64,000 nucleotides of DNA from Mesorhizobium waimense (GCF_003601975.1 NZ_QZWZ01000019.1:1-64000), one strand, 5' to 3'; numbered from the stretch's first letter, positions 51,482-61,190 are shown. Notes: generated from the letters alone by a model not told the origin. Numbers and translations: made by a program.

Positions 51482-51720
51482 TCTTCCCTTCTCCCCCTGT
51501 GGGAGAATGTGGATCGGCGCGCAGCGCCGAGACGGATGAGAGGTGCTGGAAGAAACGCAGCGTCAAAGAATCAAGTGATTTTAGGCGCTTACGACTTCAA
51601 AGCAGCGATCCTTCCGACACCCCTCATCCGACCGAGCTTTCGCTCGGCCACCGCCCCGGGGCGAGCCGCGGGTCTCGCCCCGTCCTTCGGACCCCACGAG
51701 GAGAAGGTCAGAGGGCACTC
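51482..51720. repeat. Rhizobial palindromic intergenic repeat cluster
   Basis: A run of hairpins between the tautomerase and the synthetase: CTTCTCCCCCTGTGGGAGAA, TCGGCGCGCAGCGCCGA, GACCGAGC...GCTCGGCC and GGGCGAGC...TCTCGCCC, and inverted GGATGAGAGGTG/CACCCCTCATCC ends. Composition fits the GC-rich repeats scattered in rhizobial genomes. No gene supported. Confidence 0.6.
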
Positions 51721-51815
51721 AGTCCACATTGACGCCGCCCCCACTTCCGCTAGGCTCTGCCCCCGAAGCGGCCGTCAAAGAGCCGCGGCATGGAGGACGT
51801 TGGGAGAGACGCGGC

Positions 51816-54038
51816 ATGGTCCTGACACTGGCGCTGCTTGCGGGCCTCGTTGTGGCCTGGTTGCTGATCGGCGTGGTGGAAAAATTCCGCCTTGGCCTGC
51901 GTTTCGCCCAGGCGCTGCTCTACGTGCCGTTCAAGCTCGCCTACCGGGTCGCCGACGAGCGCATCAGGATCGCCCGCAACGCGTCGGCGCCGGTGATCTA
52001 TGTGGTCTCGCACCAGTCGCGTTTCGAGCCGGCGCTGATGCTGTCGCTGCTGCCTGAAGACACGCTGCACATCCTCGACGATGCCTCGGCAAGGTCGCCC
52101 TGGCTGGAGCCGTGGCGCGAGCTTGGCCGCACCATTGCCTTCAATGCCGAACATGTCTTCGTCAGCCGCCGGCTGGTGCGGGTGCTGAAGGGCAAGGGCC
52201 GCCTTGCCGTCTATCTGCCCGAAGCGGTCGAGCCCGACGTCAAGGCGTTCCGACTGTTTCGCGCCATCACGCGCATCGCCATGCAGGCCGATGCCAGGAT
52301 CGTACCGATCTTCGTTGCCGGCGCGCGCGACCTGCCGGTGTCGCTGACGCCGGCGGACAGGGCGCCGCGCCACTGGTTTCCGCGCCTGTCGATAAGCGTG
52401 CTGGAGCCGATGACGATCGCCGAACTCGTGGCGCGCAACCCCGACCAGGCCTCGAACACCAACGCGCTGTTCGACCGTGTCGCCGAGGCGCGGCTGTTCG
52501 GCAGCAATCTCGATCGCGGCCTGTTCCTGGCGATGCGCGACGCTGCTGACCGTGTCGGCGCCTCGCATCCAATCATTGAGGACGTCATCTCGGGCGCGAT
52601 GAGCTACAGAAAAATGTTCATCGGCGCGCGCGTGCTTGGCCGCCGCTTCGAAGCGGTGACGGCGCCGGGTGAAGCGGTCGGCCTGCTTTTGCCCAACGCC
52701 AATGGCGTGGTGCTGTCCTTCGTCGGTCTTTTGTCGGCCGGCCGGGTGGCGGCGATGATCAACTACACCGCCGGGCCGGCCAGCGTCACCGCTGCCGTGC
52801 GTACGGCCGTCATCCGCACTGTCGTCTCCTCTCGCGCCTTCATCGAAAAGGCCGGGCTGGACGACATCGTCAAAGCGGTCGAGGCGGGCGGCGCCAGGTT
52901 GCTGTGGTTGGAGGACGTGCGCGAAAGCGTTACGGCGCTGGACAAGTTGGCCGCAGCAGTGCTGTGGCGTTTTCCGCTGCAGCCGCACGATGCGGCAAAG
53001 CCGGCGGTGATCCTGTTCACTTCGGGCTCGGAAGGCACGCCGAAAGCGGTGGTGCTGTCGCACCGCAACCTCCACGCCAACGCCATGCAGGCCGAGGCCC
53101 GCATCACCATCTCGCCGGCCGACATTCTGCTCAACGTGCTGCCGGTGTTCCACTCCTTCGGGCTGACGGGCGGCACCATCCTGCCTTTGGTCACCGGGGT
53201 GAAACTGTTCCTCTACCCGTCGCCGCTGCACTACAAGATCATCCCCGAGATCGCCCGCAAGGTGAAACCGACAATCATGTTCGGCACCGACACCTTCCTC
53301 GCCAATTATGCGCGCACCGCCAAGGACGGTGATTTCTCCAGCCTGCGCTTCGTCGTTGCCGGCGCCGAGGCGGTGAAGCCGGAGACGCGGCGCGTCTACC
53401 GCGAGCGTTTCCAGGCGGCGATCATCGAAGGCTTCGGCCTGACGGAGGCAGCCCCGGTGGTTGCCGTCAACACCGCCATCCATGGCCGCGATGGCACGGT
53501 CGGAAGGCCGCTGCCGGCGATGCGCATGAAGCTCGAGCCGGTCGAAGGCATCGATGATGCCGGCCGTCTCTGGCTCGACGGGCCGAACCTGATGATGGGC
53601 TACATGACCGCTGATCGCCCCGGCGAATTGCAGCCGCTGGACGGCTGGCACGACACCGGCGACATCGTCTCGGTCGACCGCGATGGCTTCATCACCATTC
53701 GCGGCCGCGCCAAGCGCTTCGCCAAGATCGCCGGCGAGATGGTGTCGCTGGGCGCGGTCGAGATGCTGGTGCAGTCGCTGTGGCCGGAGGAGCGCCATGC
53801 GGCAGTGGCGGTGCCGGACAAAAGGCGCGGCGAGCGCATCGTGCTGGTCACCACCGCCGACGATGCCGACCCGGAGGAACTGCGCAAGTTCGGCAAGCAG
53901 GCGGGCGCGGCCGAGCTGATGGTGCCCAACGACATCGTCAAGGTCGAGGAGATCCCGGTGCTGGGCTCGGGCAAGACCGACTATGTCTCGACCCGCAGGC
54001 TGGCGATCGACCGGCTGGGGCTGAGCGCTGCGGCGTAA
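51816..54038 (+). CDS. Acyl-ACP/acyl-CoA synthetase with PlsC-like N-terminal domain (Aas-like)
   Basis: 740 aa from the ATG at 51816 (TTGGGAGAG upstream); a start at 51729 would add 29 residues. One N-terminal TM (LTLALLAGLVVAWLLIG). The acyltransferase-like domain has VSHQSRFEPALM, where the usual His-x4-Asp is His-x4-Glu, and PEAVEP instead of the glycerophosphate PEGTR motif. The C-terminal adenylation domain is complete: TSGSEGTPKAVVLSHRN, EGFGLTEAAPV, GWHDTGDIVSVDRDGFITIRGRAKRFAKIAGE. E. coli Aas has both activities; here the transferase half may be altered. Confidence 0.85.
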   Translation: MVLTLALLAGLVVAWLLIGVVEKFRLGLRFAQALLYVPFKLAYRVADERIRIARNASAPVIYVVSHQSRFEPALMLSLLPEDTLHILDDASARSPWLEPWRELGRTIAFNAEHVFVSRRLVRVLKGKGRLAVYLPEAVEPDVKAFRLFRAITRIAMQADARIVPIFVAGARDLPVSLTPADRAPRHWFPRLSISVLEPMTIAELVARNPDQASNTNALFDRVAEARLFGSNLDRGLFLAMRDAADRVGASHPIIEDVISGAMSYRKMFIGARVLGRRFEAVTAPGEAVGLLLPNANGVVLSFVGLLSAGRVAAMINYTAGPASVTAAVRTAVIRTVVSSRAFIEKAGLDDIVKAVEAGGARLLWLEDVRESVTALDKLAAAVLWRFPLQPHDAAKPAVILFTSGSEGTPKAVVLSHRNLHANAMQAEARITISPADILLNVLPVFHSFGLTGGTILPLVTGVKLFLYPSPLHYKIIPEIARKVKPTIMFGTDTFLANYARTAKDGDFSSLRFVVAGAEAVKPETRRVYRERFQAAIIEGFGLTEAAPVVAVNTAIHGRDGTVGRPLPAMRMKLEPVEGIDDAGRLWLDGPNLMMGYMTADRPGELQPLDGWHDTGDIVSVDRDGFITIRGRAKRFAKIAGEMVSLGAVEMLVQSLWPEERHAAVAVPDKRRGERIVLVTTADDADPEELRKFGKQAGAAELMVPNDIVKVEEIPVLGSGKTDYVSTRRLAIDRLGLSAAA

Positions 54039-54307
54039 TTTCGGCCTCCCCGCCAGCAACCAATCTCGAACACGCGTCCGCCGGCGGCATGGTGCCGCCC
54101 AGCGGGCTATTGCATTGCCGATCCACAGCCTCCGAGGTGCAAGAGGTGCGCGGTCGTGCCGCGCGCAATGCGAATAGACAAACCAGTGGTGAGAGAGTAT
54201 TCACTCCCTACCTTAGATGAGCAGCCTGAACGCTGCATCTCGAGCAGGCGCGCCGCGTGGTAATGACGTCCTGACCTCGCCGCTCCTGCACAGCTAGGAG
54301 AACCTCG

Positions 54308-55120
54308 ATGACAAAAATCCTTGTTACCGGCGGGACTGGACATCTCGGCCATGATCTCGTGCCGACGCTGACAGAAACTGGCCACACAGTCAGGTTGTTT
54401 GCCAGAAAAGCCGGGCAGGACAGCTCGGTGGAATGGGCAGTGGGCGATCTCGCAACGGGCGAAGGAATCGATGACGCCCTTCTCGGTGTCGATACCGTCG
54501 TCCATGCTGCAACGCTCTCGCCGATCGCCAGGCGCGGTATGAGGCCGGTCGATTTCTTCTCCAGCCCGGCAAGCGTGGATGTCGAGGGCACGCGACGCCT
54601 TCTCGCTGCATCGCACCGCGCTGGCATTGGCCATTTCATCTTCGTGTCGATCGTCGGCCTTGAATTCAGCGCCCTGCCCTATGCTCGCGTAAAACTTGCG
54701 GGCGAGCAGCTTGTGCGGGAGTCATCGCTGTCGTGGTCGGTCATCCGCGCGACGCCGTTCTATTACCTTCTGGCGCAGATGCTTGGCGGGTTGAAATGGC
54801 TGCCGGTCTGGCCGCTGCCGACCTCGCTCTCAAATCCCGTCGATACGCGCGATGTCGCCAGCTATCTGGCTGAGGCCGTCAACGACGGGCAGCGTGGCGT
54901 GCGCACGGAGATCGGTGGCCCCGAGGTGATGCCATTCTCGAGTTTCGCCCGGCAATACCGCGATGCGCTTGGGTTGAGGCGTCTCGTCCTGCCGCTGCCG
55001 GTAAGCCGGAAGATGAGCCGCAACATGGGCCTGGTCGAAACCGACCAGCGGCTTGGCGAAAGGACCTGGAAGGCGTGGCTTTCCGAGCAAGGTTGGCATG
55101 CGCGGTCCGCAAAGGCCTAA
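54308..55120 (+). CDS. NmrA/SDR-type NAD(P)-binding protein
   Basis: 270 aa. Rossmann motif TGGTGHLG (8-15), VRLFARKAG, and VVHAAT; no clear catalytic YxxxK, so an atypical SDR of the NmrA/NAD(P)H-binding group. These sense redox state or reduce quinones. Ends 64 nt before a TetR gene on the same strand and is probably co-transcribed. The 269 bp upstream shows no gene. Confidence 0.8.
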   Translation: MTKILVTGGTGHLGHDLVPTLTETGHTVRLFARKAGQDSSVEWAVGDLATGEGIDDALLGVDTVVHAATLSPIARRGMRPVDFFSSPASVDVEGTRRLLAASHRAGIGHFIFVSIVGLEFSALPYARVKLAGEQLVRESSLSWSVIRATPFYYLLAQMLGGLKWLPVWPLPTSLSNPVDTRDVASYLAEAVNDGQRGVRTEIGGPEVMPFSSFARQYRDALGLRRLVLPLPVSRKMSRNMGLVETDQRLGERTWKAWLSEQGWHARSAKA

Positions 55121-55184
55121 TCAATCCGATGCTATCGTCCGTTGCGAACCCGCGTCGCTGTTTTCGACTGAGCCAGGAGCAACC

Positions 55185-55778
55185 ATGAAACCGCCATCCA
55201 CCGGACGCGAGCGAATATTGCGCGAAGCCATTCGGCTCTTTGCCAAACGCGGCTACGACCGCACCAGCGTTCCCGACATCCAGGAAGCCGCGGGCCTCTC
55301 GCGCGGCTCCGGCGCGCTCTACAAGCACTTCCCCTCCAAGGAAGCGCTGCTTGCCGCGGCGGTCGAACGGTTCGTCGGAGAGGCGCGGGAAAGTCGGGCC
55401 GAGCTCGGCGAGATGATGCTGCCGGTGGATGAGGGCTCGCGGCGACTCGTAGAAAGCATGCTGGAAAGGCTCGGAGCCAACCGCGATGTGCTCAGGATCC
55501 TGTGGCGCGATCTCGAGCATTTCCCGGAGCTGGAGGGCGCGGCGCGCGGCGAGATCATGCAAAGCACATACCTTGCCATCGCCAAATGGCTGCAGGAGCA
55601 CGAGCGGCAAGGCGAGTTGCGTGCACATGACAGCCAGGCGGTCGCCGCCGTCATCGTCGGCAGCGTCGCCATGTTCCGCGTCTTCGAAGCGATCTGGGGC
55701 GAGCGCGCCATCGACATCAGCGACGAACGCTTTGCGGCGGCCTGGTGTGATTTGTTGCTTCGAAGCCTGCGGCCTTAA
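55185..55778 (+). CDS. TetR/AcrR-family regulator
   Basis: 197 aa from the ATG at 55185, with an AGGAG site 6 nt upstream; the frame opens at 55053 inside the NmrA-like gene. The HTH is REAIRLFAKRGYDRTSVPDIQEAAGLSRGSGALYKHFPSKEALL, standard TetR. It probably controls the NmrA-like gene or itself. Ligand unknown. Confidence 0.88.
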   Translation: MKPPSTGRERILREAIRLFAKRGYDRTSVPDIQEAAGLSRGSGALYKHFPSKEALLAAAVERFVGEARESRAELGEMMLPVDEGSRRLVESMLERLGANRDVLRILWRDLEHFPELEGAARGEIMQSTYLAIAKWLQEHERQGELRAHDSQAVAAVIVGSVAMFRVFEAIWGERAIDISDERFAAAWCDLLLRSLRP

Positions 55779-55822
55779 GCGGTTTATCGTTTCGCTGAAG
55801 CGCAGAACCGCTCTATAGCGGC

Positions 55823-56638
55823 TCAGCCGATATCCGAAGGCGGCACCTTCTCGCCCTCACGCTTGGCGCGCCTGGAATAGGCGCGCACGCTAAACGGAAG
55901 GAAGGCTAGGTAGCCGGCGACCGACGCGGTCAGCGTATACCAGGGGTAAGTCATCAGCAGTAGGACGTAGAGCACGACGGCGAGGATGACCGGCAGCACC
56001 TTGTCGCCCGGCACTTTGATGCTCTTGCCGGAATAGACCGGCAGCCGGCTGACCAGCAGGAAGGCGACCAGGACGGTGAAGCCGGTGGCGATAAGAGCGA
56101 CAGGACGGCTGGGCTCAATGCCCAGCCTGAGGAAGGATAGATAGAGCGGCAACATCACCAGCACCGCGCCCGCCGGAGCCGGCACGCCGACGAAATACTC
56201 GGTCTGCCAGATCGGGCGGTCGGTCTCCTCGTCGAGCACGTTGAAGCGGGCAAGCCTCAAGCCGCAAGCAATGGTGAAGAGCAGTGCCGCGATCCAGCCG
56301 AACGAACCGGCGCGATCGAGCATGAAGGCATAGAGCACCAGCGCTGGTGCGACGCCGAAATTGACGATGTCGGCCAGCGAATCCATCTGAGCGCCGAATT
56401 TCGACGTCGCCTTCAGCATGCGCGCCAGGCGCCCGTCGATGCCGTCGAGGAAGGCGGCGAGCAGCACCATGACCACCGCCGGCTCGAAACGGCCTTCGAA
56501 GCCGAAGCGGATGCCGGAAAGGCCGGCGCAGATGGCAAGCACGGTGACCAGATTGGGCAGCACCATGCGCATCGGGATCTCGCGGATGCGCGGACCGCCG
56601 CTGCCATGCGCCTCGAACTTTTTGAACGGCGCGCCCAC
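55823..56638 (-). CDS. pssA: CDP-diacylglycerol-serine O-phosphatidyltransferase
   Basis: 271 aa, GTG start at 56638. It shows the CDP-alcohol phosphotransferase motif DG-x2-AR-x8-G-x3-D-x3-D (DGRLARMLKATSKFG AQMDSLAD) and about eight TM segments. It makes phosphatidylserine. Lies 3 nt after psd on the same strand, the pairing usual in rhizobia. A downstream in-frame ATG (MRMVLPN) is an alternative start. Confidence 0.94.
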   Translation of the reverse strand: MGAPFKKFEAHGSGGPRIREIPMRMVLPNLVTVLAICAGLSGIRFGFEGRFEPAVVMVLLAAFLDGIDGRLARMLKATSKFGAQMDSLADIVNFGVAPALVLYAFMLDRAGSFGWIAALLFTIACGLRLARFNVLDEETDRPIWQTEYFVGVPAPAGAVLVMLPLYLSFLRLGIEPSRPVALIATGFTVLVAFLLVSRLPVYSGKSIKVPGDKVLPVILAVVLYVLLLMTYPWYTLTASVAGYLAFLPFSVRAYSRRAKREGEKVPPSDIG

Positions 56639-56641
56639 CGC

Positions 56642-57340
56642 TTACGAAATCCTGACGAGCGGCGTCGCGGCGGCGCCGCCGAATTCCGCCAGCACCGTTT
56701 CGCCGCCGACCGCCGTCTGGCCAACGGCGACGCGCGGCGTCGCGGCAACCGGCAGGAACACGTCGACGCGCGAGCCGAAGCGGATCAGCCCAAAGCGCTC
56801 GCCGATGGCGATCGAGCCGCCGGTCTCGGCCCAGCAGACGATGCGGCGCGCCACAAGGCCGGCGATCTGCACGGCGGCGACGGTGCCGTTGGGGCTGTCG
56901 ATGACAACGCCGTTGCGCTCGTTCTCGGTGCTTGCCTTGTCGAGCTCGGCGTTGAGGAATTTGCCGGGCCGATGCTCGATCCTGGCGATGCGGCCGCGCA
57001 CCGGCGCGCGGTTCACGTGGCAGGAAAACACATTCATGAACACCGAGATGCGGGTCATCTCGCCGTTGCCGAGGCCAAGCTCGCGCGGCGGAACCGCCGG
57101 GCCGACCGCCGAGATGATGCCGTCGGCCGGACTTACCACTAGACGGTCATCGACCGGTGTGACGCGCTCGGGATCGCGGAAGAAATAGACGCACCAAGCC
57201 GTCAGGATCAGGCCGATCCAGAACAGGATCGAGGAGAAATAACCGAGAAACAGCGTACCTGCGCCAAAGGCGGCAATGAACGGATAGCCTTCGCGATGGA
57301 TCGGAACGAACGCATTCTTGATCGTGTCGACGAGGTTCAT
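56642..57340 (-). CDS. psd: Phosphatidylserine decarboxylase proenzyme
   Basis: 232 aa, the short form found in rhizobia. An N-terminal membrane segment (FGAGTLFLGYFSSILFWIGLILTAWCVYFF) is followed by RDPERVTP, VVSPADGIIS and the self-cleavage site in LIRFGSRVDVF, which generates the pyruvoyl group. It converts phosphatidylserine to phosphatidylethanolamine. Upstream of pssA by 3 nt. Divergent from an SMP-30 gene. Confidence 0.94.
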   Translation of the reverse strand: MNLVDTIKNAFVPIHREGYPFIAAFGAGTLFLGYFSSILFWIGLILTAWCVYFFRDPERVTPVDDRLVVSPADGIISAVGPAVPPRELGLGNGEMTRISVFMNVFSCHVNRAPVRGRIARIEHRPGKFLNAELDKASTENERNGVVIDSPNGTVAAVQIAGLVARRIVCWAETGGSIAIGERFGLIRFGSRVDVFLPVAATPRVAVGQTAVGGETVLAEFGGAAATPLVRIS

Positions 57341-57544
57341 GGGATGGGGGCAGCCCTTGTTTCAGGTCCGGCCTCAATAGCGGAAAGGCCCCGTCGTCGC
57401 AACGCAACAATGGGAGGATGGGCCGCCGGGCGGACGCGTTTGAGCCGGTTGAGAAAATCCACCGCTGCTGTCGGGGCCAGCCGCGCTCGCCCGTCCTTGG
57501 AGAAACGGCGCGAAGCGCTCGTCGAACCAACCATGGAGCCTGCA

Positions 57545-58438
57545 ATGCCGTCGCAGAAATCAGCATCCAAACAAGCGCGTATCGTGACGAGCGGCCTTGC
57601 CTTCGGCGAGTCACCGCGATGGCATGAGGGGCGGCTCTGGGTCTGTAACTGGGGCACCGGTGAGATCGTTGTTATTGATACCCAGGGCAACAGCAAGGTC
57701 GTGCTGACCGTGCCGGCCACCCTGCCCTATTCCATCGACTGGCTGCCGGACGGCCGGCTGCTCGTGGTGTCGGGCCGCGAGGGCCTGGTGCTGCGGCAGG
57801 AGGCGGATGGAACGCTCGCCACCCATGCCGACCTCAGACCGCTGTCAAAGAGCCCGTGGAACGAGATCGTCGTCGACGGGCGCGGCAACATCTATGTCAA
57901 TGGCGGCGGGCCAGCGCCTGCTCCGGGCGAGCATTTCGGGCCGGGTACCATCGTGCTGATCACGCCTGATGGCACGATCCGCCAGGTGGCCGAGAACATC
58001 GCCTTTGCCAACGGCATGGCGGTGACACCTGATAACAAGACGTTGATTGTCGCCGAATCGCACGCCAACCGGCTGACCGCCTTCGACATCGCGGCCGACG
58101 GCGGACTTTCCAACAGGCGGGTGTGGGCCGATCTCGGCAACGGCTTTCCCGATGGTATCGCAATCGATGCCGAGGGCGCCGTCTGGTATGCCGACGTGCC
58201 CAACCGGCATTGCGTGCGGGTGCGCGAGGGCGGCAAAATACTGCAAACCGTCAGCGCCGATCGCGGCTGCTTTGCCTGCATGCTCGGCGGCGCCAACGGC
58301 GATACGCTGTTCATCGTCGCCGCCGAATGGCGCGGCTTCGAACACATGATCAGCGATGCCCGCACCGGCCAGGTGCTGAGCGTCGAGGCACCGGTATCCG
58401 GGGCGGGCTGGCCTTCCTACATTTCGGGCAGGCGCTGA
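57545..58438 (+). CDS. SMP-30/gluconolactonase-like beta-propeller protein
   Basis: 297 aa from the ATG at 57545, with GGAG 8 nt upstream; the ATG at 57533 is an alternative. The six-bladed propeller pattern is visible as SGLAFGESPRWHEGRLWVCNW, PYSIDWLPDGRLLVV, WNEIVVDGRGNIYVNGG, ANGMAVTPDNKTLIVAES, FPDGIAIDAEGAVWYADV. Metal-binding Glu, Asn and Asp positions of the family are at those places. It hydrolyses a lactone, perhaps a sugar lactone. It overlaps the end of the convergent ABM gene by 22 nt. Confidence 0.85.
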   Translation: MPSQKSASKQARIVTSGLAFGESPRWHEGRLWVCNWGTGEIVVIDTQGNSKVVLTVPATLPYSIDWLPDGRLLVVSGREGLVLRQEADGTLATHADLRPLSKSPWNEIVVDGRGNIYVNGGGPAPAPGEHFGPGTIVLITPDGTIRQVAENIAFANGMAVTPDNKTLIVAESHANRLTAFDIAADGGLSNRRVWADLGNGFPDGIAIDAEGAVWYADVPNRHCVRVREGGKILQTVSADRGCFACMLGGANGDTLFIVAAEWRGFEHMISDARTGQVLSVEAPVSGAGWPSYISGRR

Positions 58439-58773
58439 TAGTTGGCGATATCGGCCCTTACCCCGAGCCGGGCGATCGTCTCCTGGGGGTTGAAGCCGGC
58501 CTGCTCGTGGGCCGCCTTGACGATCGGCACGACGTTGTCGACGGCCACCTGGCTTTCCCATTCGACAATGGTGACGAGGTTGAATTCGCCCGGTCCCGAG
58601 AATTGCTCGAGCAGGAAATCCTGCACGAAGCCCTGCTGCAGGCGCAGCAATTCATGCGTCGCCCTGACCTTGCGAAGTATCTCCTCGCGGGCGTCGGCGG
58701 GGACGACGAACTTGTCGACCCTGAACACGGCTTCATTGCCAAGCTTTTGATTCAGCTGATCCATTTCCTGCAT
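58417..58773 (-). CDS. Antibiotic-biosynthesis-monooxygenase (ABM)-fold protein
   Basis: 118 aa from the ATG at 58773; an ATG 9 nt downstream is possible. The ABM/dimeric alpha-beta-barrel pattern (FRVDKFVVPADAREEILRKV, FLLEQFSGPGEFNLVTIVEWES) is clear. Function may be oxygenation of a quinol-like compound or just ligand binding. Overlaps the SMP-30 gene tail by 22 nt (convergent). Confidence 0.8.
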   Translation of the reverse strand: MQEMDQLNQKLGNEAVFRVDKFVVPADAREEILRKVRATHELLRLQQGFVQDFLLEQFSGPGEFNLVTIVEWESQVAVDNVVPIVKAAHEQAGFNPQETIARLGVRADIANYQRLPEM

Positions 58774-58790
58774 CTCCGATCTCTCGTTTG

Positions 58791-58837
58791 ACCATGATCT
58801 TTTCCGAAAACCGGCTTCCACTTTTCGGGATCATGGT
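58791..58837. repeat. Palindromic hairpin repeat upstream of ABM gene
   Basis: ACCATGATC/GATCATGGT (9 bp) enclosing CCGAAAA/TTTTCGG (7 bp) with a small bulge and a loop of 11 nt. The CCGAAAA core is shared with the repeat at 18211-18234, so both are probably one rhizobial repeat family. Confidence 0.7.
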
Positions 58838-58950
58838 CGGAACAGGCGCGTCACGCACCTTCGATCGGCGGTCTACGATCTCAACTTAAGTTGAGGTCAA
58901 GTGGAAAAAGGGCGAAGCGCTTTCTCTTCTCCCTTGTGGGAGAAGGAAGC

Positions 58951-60834
58951 CTACCCGACCTCGGACGTCCGCCGGCGCACGATGACACCCAGCTCGTCGC
59001 TCTCGCGCGCGATGCGCAGTCGCTCTTCGGCTTCGGTCGCCTCGCGCTGACGGTCCCACATCGAGGCGTAGAGGCCGTGCTTGCGCATCAGTTCGGCATG
59101 GGTGCCGCGCTCGGCGATCTGGCCGTCCTTGAGCACGATGATCTCGTCGGCCGTGATCACCGTCGACAGCCGGTGGGCAATCACGATGGTGGTGCGGCCC
59201 TGGCTGACGAGGTCGAGCGCGGCCTGGATCTCCTGCTCCGTGTGGCTGTCGAGCGCCGAGGTCGCCTCATCGAGCATCAGGATCGACGGCGCTTTCAGGA
59301 TGGTGCGGGCGATCGCCACGCGCTGCTTCTCGCCGCCCGACAGTTTCAGCCCGCGCTCGCCGACCATCGAGCGATAGCCATCCGGAAGCCGCTCGATGAA
59401 CGGTCCGATCTGGGCGAGCTCGGCCGCCTTGCGCACCTCCTCCTCGCTGGCTCCGATGCGGCCATAGCGGATGTTGTAGGCAACGGTGTCGTTGAACAGC
59501 ACGGTGTCCTGCGGCACCATGCCGATCGCCGCGCGCAGGCTCTCCTGCGTCACGTCCCTGACGTCCTGGCCGTCGATCAGCACCTGGCCCGACTGGATGT
59601 CGTAGAAGCGGAACAGCAGCCGCGAGATGGTCGACTTGCCGGCGCCCGAGGGCCCGACAATCGCGACCGTCTTGCCGGCCGGCACCTCGAAGGAGACGCC
59701 CTTCAGGATCTTGCGGTTCGGATCATAGGAGAAATGCACGTTGCGGAATTCGACCTTGCCCGCGCCGACGGCGAGCGCCTTTGCATCGGGCTTGTCGACA
59801 ATCTCCTGCGGCACGTCGAGCAGGTCGAACATCTGCTCGATGTCGGTCAGGCCCTGGCGGATCTCGCGGTAGATGAAGCCGATGAAATTGAGCGGCACCG
59901 AGAGTTGCATCAGCATGGCGTTGATGAAGACGAAGTCGCCGACGCTCTGCGTGCCAGCCTGCACCTCCAGCGCCGACATGCACATGACGATGACGGTACC
60001 GACGCCGTAGATGACGCCCTGGCCGAAGTTCAGCCAGCCGAGCGAGGTCCAGATCCTGGTCGCTGACATCTCATAGCGCGCCATCGAGCGGTCGAAGCGC
60101 TCGGCCTCCATGGCTTCGTTGTTGAAATATTTGACGGTCTCGAAATTGAGCAGCGAATCGATCGCCTTGGTGTTGGCGTCGGTGTCGCTGTCGTTCATGT
60201 CGCGGCGGATCGAGATGCGCCAGTCGCTGGCCCTGACCGTGAACCAGACATAGAGCAACACCGTCACGGCGACGACCGCCACGTATTTCCAGCCATAGGT
60301 GACGGCAAAGATGCCGGCGGTCAGCGCGAATTCCAGGATGGTCGGCGCCGTGTTGAGCATGATGAAGCGCACGATCGTCTCAATGCCCTTGGTGCCACGC
60401 TCGATGATGCGCGACAGGCCGCCGGTGCGCCGCTCGAGATGAAAGCGAAGCGACAGCTGGTGCATGTGGACGAAGGTGCGGAAGGCGAGCTGGCGCACCG
60501 CATGTTGCCCGACGCGGGCAAACAGCGCATCGCGCAGCTGGTTGAAGCCGAGTTGCACCAGCCTGAGCACATTGTAGGCGATGACCAGCATGACCGGCGC
60601 CAGCATGAAGGCCGGCAGCGGCGGCGCCGATTTGGCGTCGCCGGCCAGCGCGTCGGTCGCCCATTTAAAGAAGTAGGGTCCGGCGACCAGCGTCAGCTTG
60701 GCGACGACCAGCAACAGCGTCGCCCAGGTGACCCGCGCCCTGAGGTCGGCGCGGTCGGCCGGCCACATATAGGGCCACAGATTGCGCAAGGTCCTGAAGG
60801 TCGAGGAATCGGCGGAGACAGTTTTTTCGGCCAT
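58951..60834 (-). CDS. Atm1/HMT1-type ABC transporter (fused permease-ATPase)
   Basis: 627 aa. Six TM segments in the N-terminal half, where the family's long cytoplasmic helices and DALFARVGQHAVRQLAFRTFVHMHQLSLRFHLERRTGGLSRIIERG match Atm1-type exporters. The ATPase has Walker A GPSGAGKST, Q-loop, signature LSGGEKQR and Walker B ILMLDEATSALD. Atm1-like proteins of alphaproteobacteria export glutathione-metal or persulfide species. It follows the ArsR gene by 23 nt, suggesting metal or metalloid induction. Confidence 0.9.
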   Translation of the reverse strand: MAEKTVSADSSTFRTLRNLWPYMWPADRADLRARVTWATLLLVVAKLTLVAGPYFFKWATDALAGDAKSAPPLPAFMLAPVMLVIAYNVLRLVQLGFNQLRDALFARVGQHAVRQLAFRTFVHMHQLSLRFHLERRTGGLSRIIERGTKGIETIVRFIMLNTAPTILEFALTAGIFAVTYGWKYVAVVAVTVLLYVWFTVRASDWRISIRRDMNDSDTDANTKAIDSLLNFETVKYFNNEAMEAERFDRSMARYEMSATRIWTSLGWLNFGQGVIYGVGTVIVMCMSALEVQAGTQSVGDFVFINAMLMQLSVPLNFIGFIYREIRQGLTDIEQMFDLLDVPQEIVDKPDAKALAVGAGKVEFRNVHFSYDPNRKILKGVSFEVPAGKTVAIVGPSGAGKSTISRLLFRFYDIQSGQVLIDGQDVRDVTQESLRAAIGMVPQDTVLFNDTVAYNIRYGRIGASEEEVRKAAELAQIGPFIERLPDGYRSMVGERGLKLSGGEKQRVAIARTILKAPSILMLDEATSALDSHTEQEIQAALDLVSQGRTTIVIAHRLSTVITADEIIVLKDGQIAERGTHAELMRKHGLYASMWDRQREATEAEERLRIARESDELGVIVRRRTSEVG

Positions 60835-60857
60835 TTTTTTGGTGCTTTCTTCTTATT

Positions 60858-61190
60858 CTAGCGGCCGGAGCAGCAGGAATTGACGAGTGCGGTCACCGAC
60901 GCGGAAACATCGGCGAGTGCCGCGCGGTCGACCTCATAGCGCGAGCGCTGGCGGTCCGGCGCAAAGCGCACCAGTCCGGCCTCGACCAGTATCTTCAGGT
61001 GCTGGGACACGGTGGATTGCGCCAGGTCGAGATGATCAACGACCTCGCGGCAACAGCAGGAGTTTCTGGCCGACAAATGTTTGAGGATCTCGATGCGCGC
61101 CGGATGTGAAAGCGCCGCCAGCCTGGCGGCGACGGCACGGCTGTCCGGAGCGCAGCAGCGTGCGTCTGTTTGGCGGAGGGATTCGGTCAT
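60858..61190 (-). CDS. ArsR-family metal(loid)-type regulator
   Basis: 110 aa from the ATG at 61190. HTH VVDHLDLAQSTVSQHLKILVEAGLVRF. Cys-rich: a CC pair near the N-terminus (DARCCAPD), CCC at the start of the recognition region (NSCCCREV) and CC near the end (NSCCSGR), strongly suggesting thiolate coordination of a metal or metalloid. First gene of the arsR-ABC operon; its operator overlaps its start codon. Confidence 0.9.
   Translation of the reverse strand: MTESLRQTDARCCAPDSRAVAARLAALSHPARIEILKHLSARNSCCCREVVDHLDLAQSTVSQHLKILVEAGLVRFAPDRQRSRYEVDRAALADVSASVTALVNSCCSGR

Noticed and set aside
51750..54059. 769-codon minus-strand open frame
   Set aside because: Shadow of the Aas-like gene; typical antisense composition.
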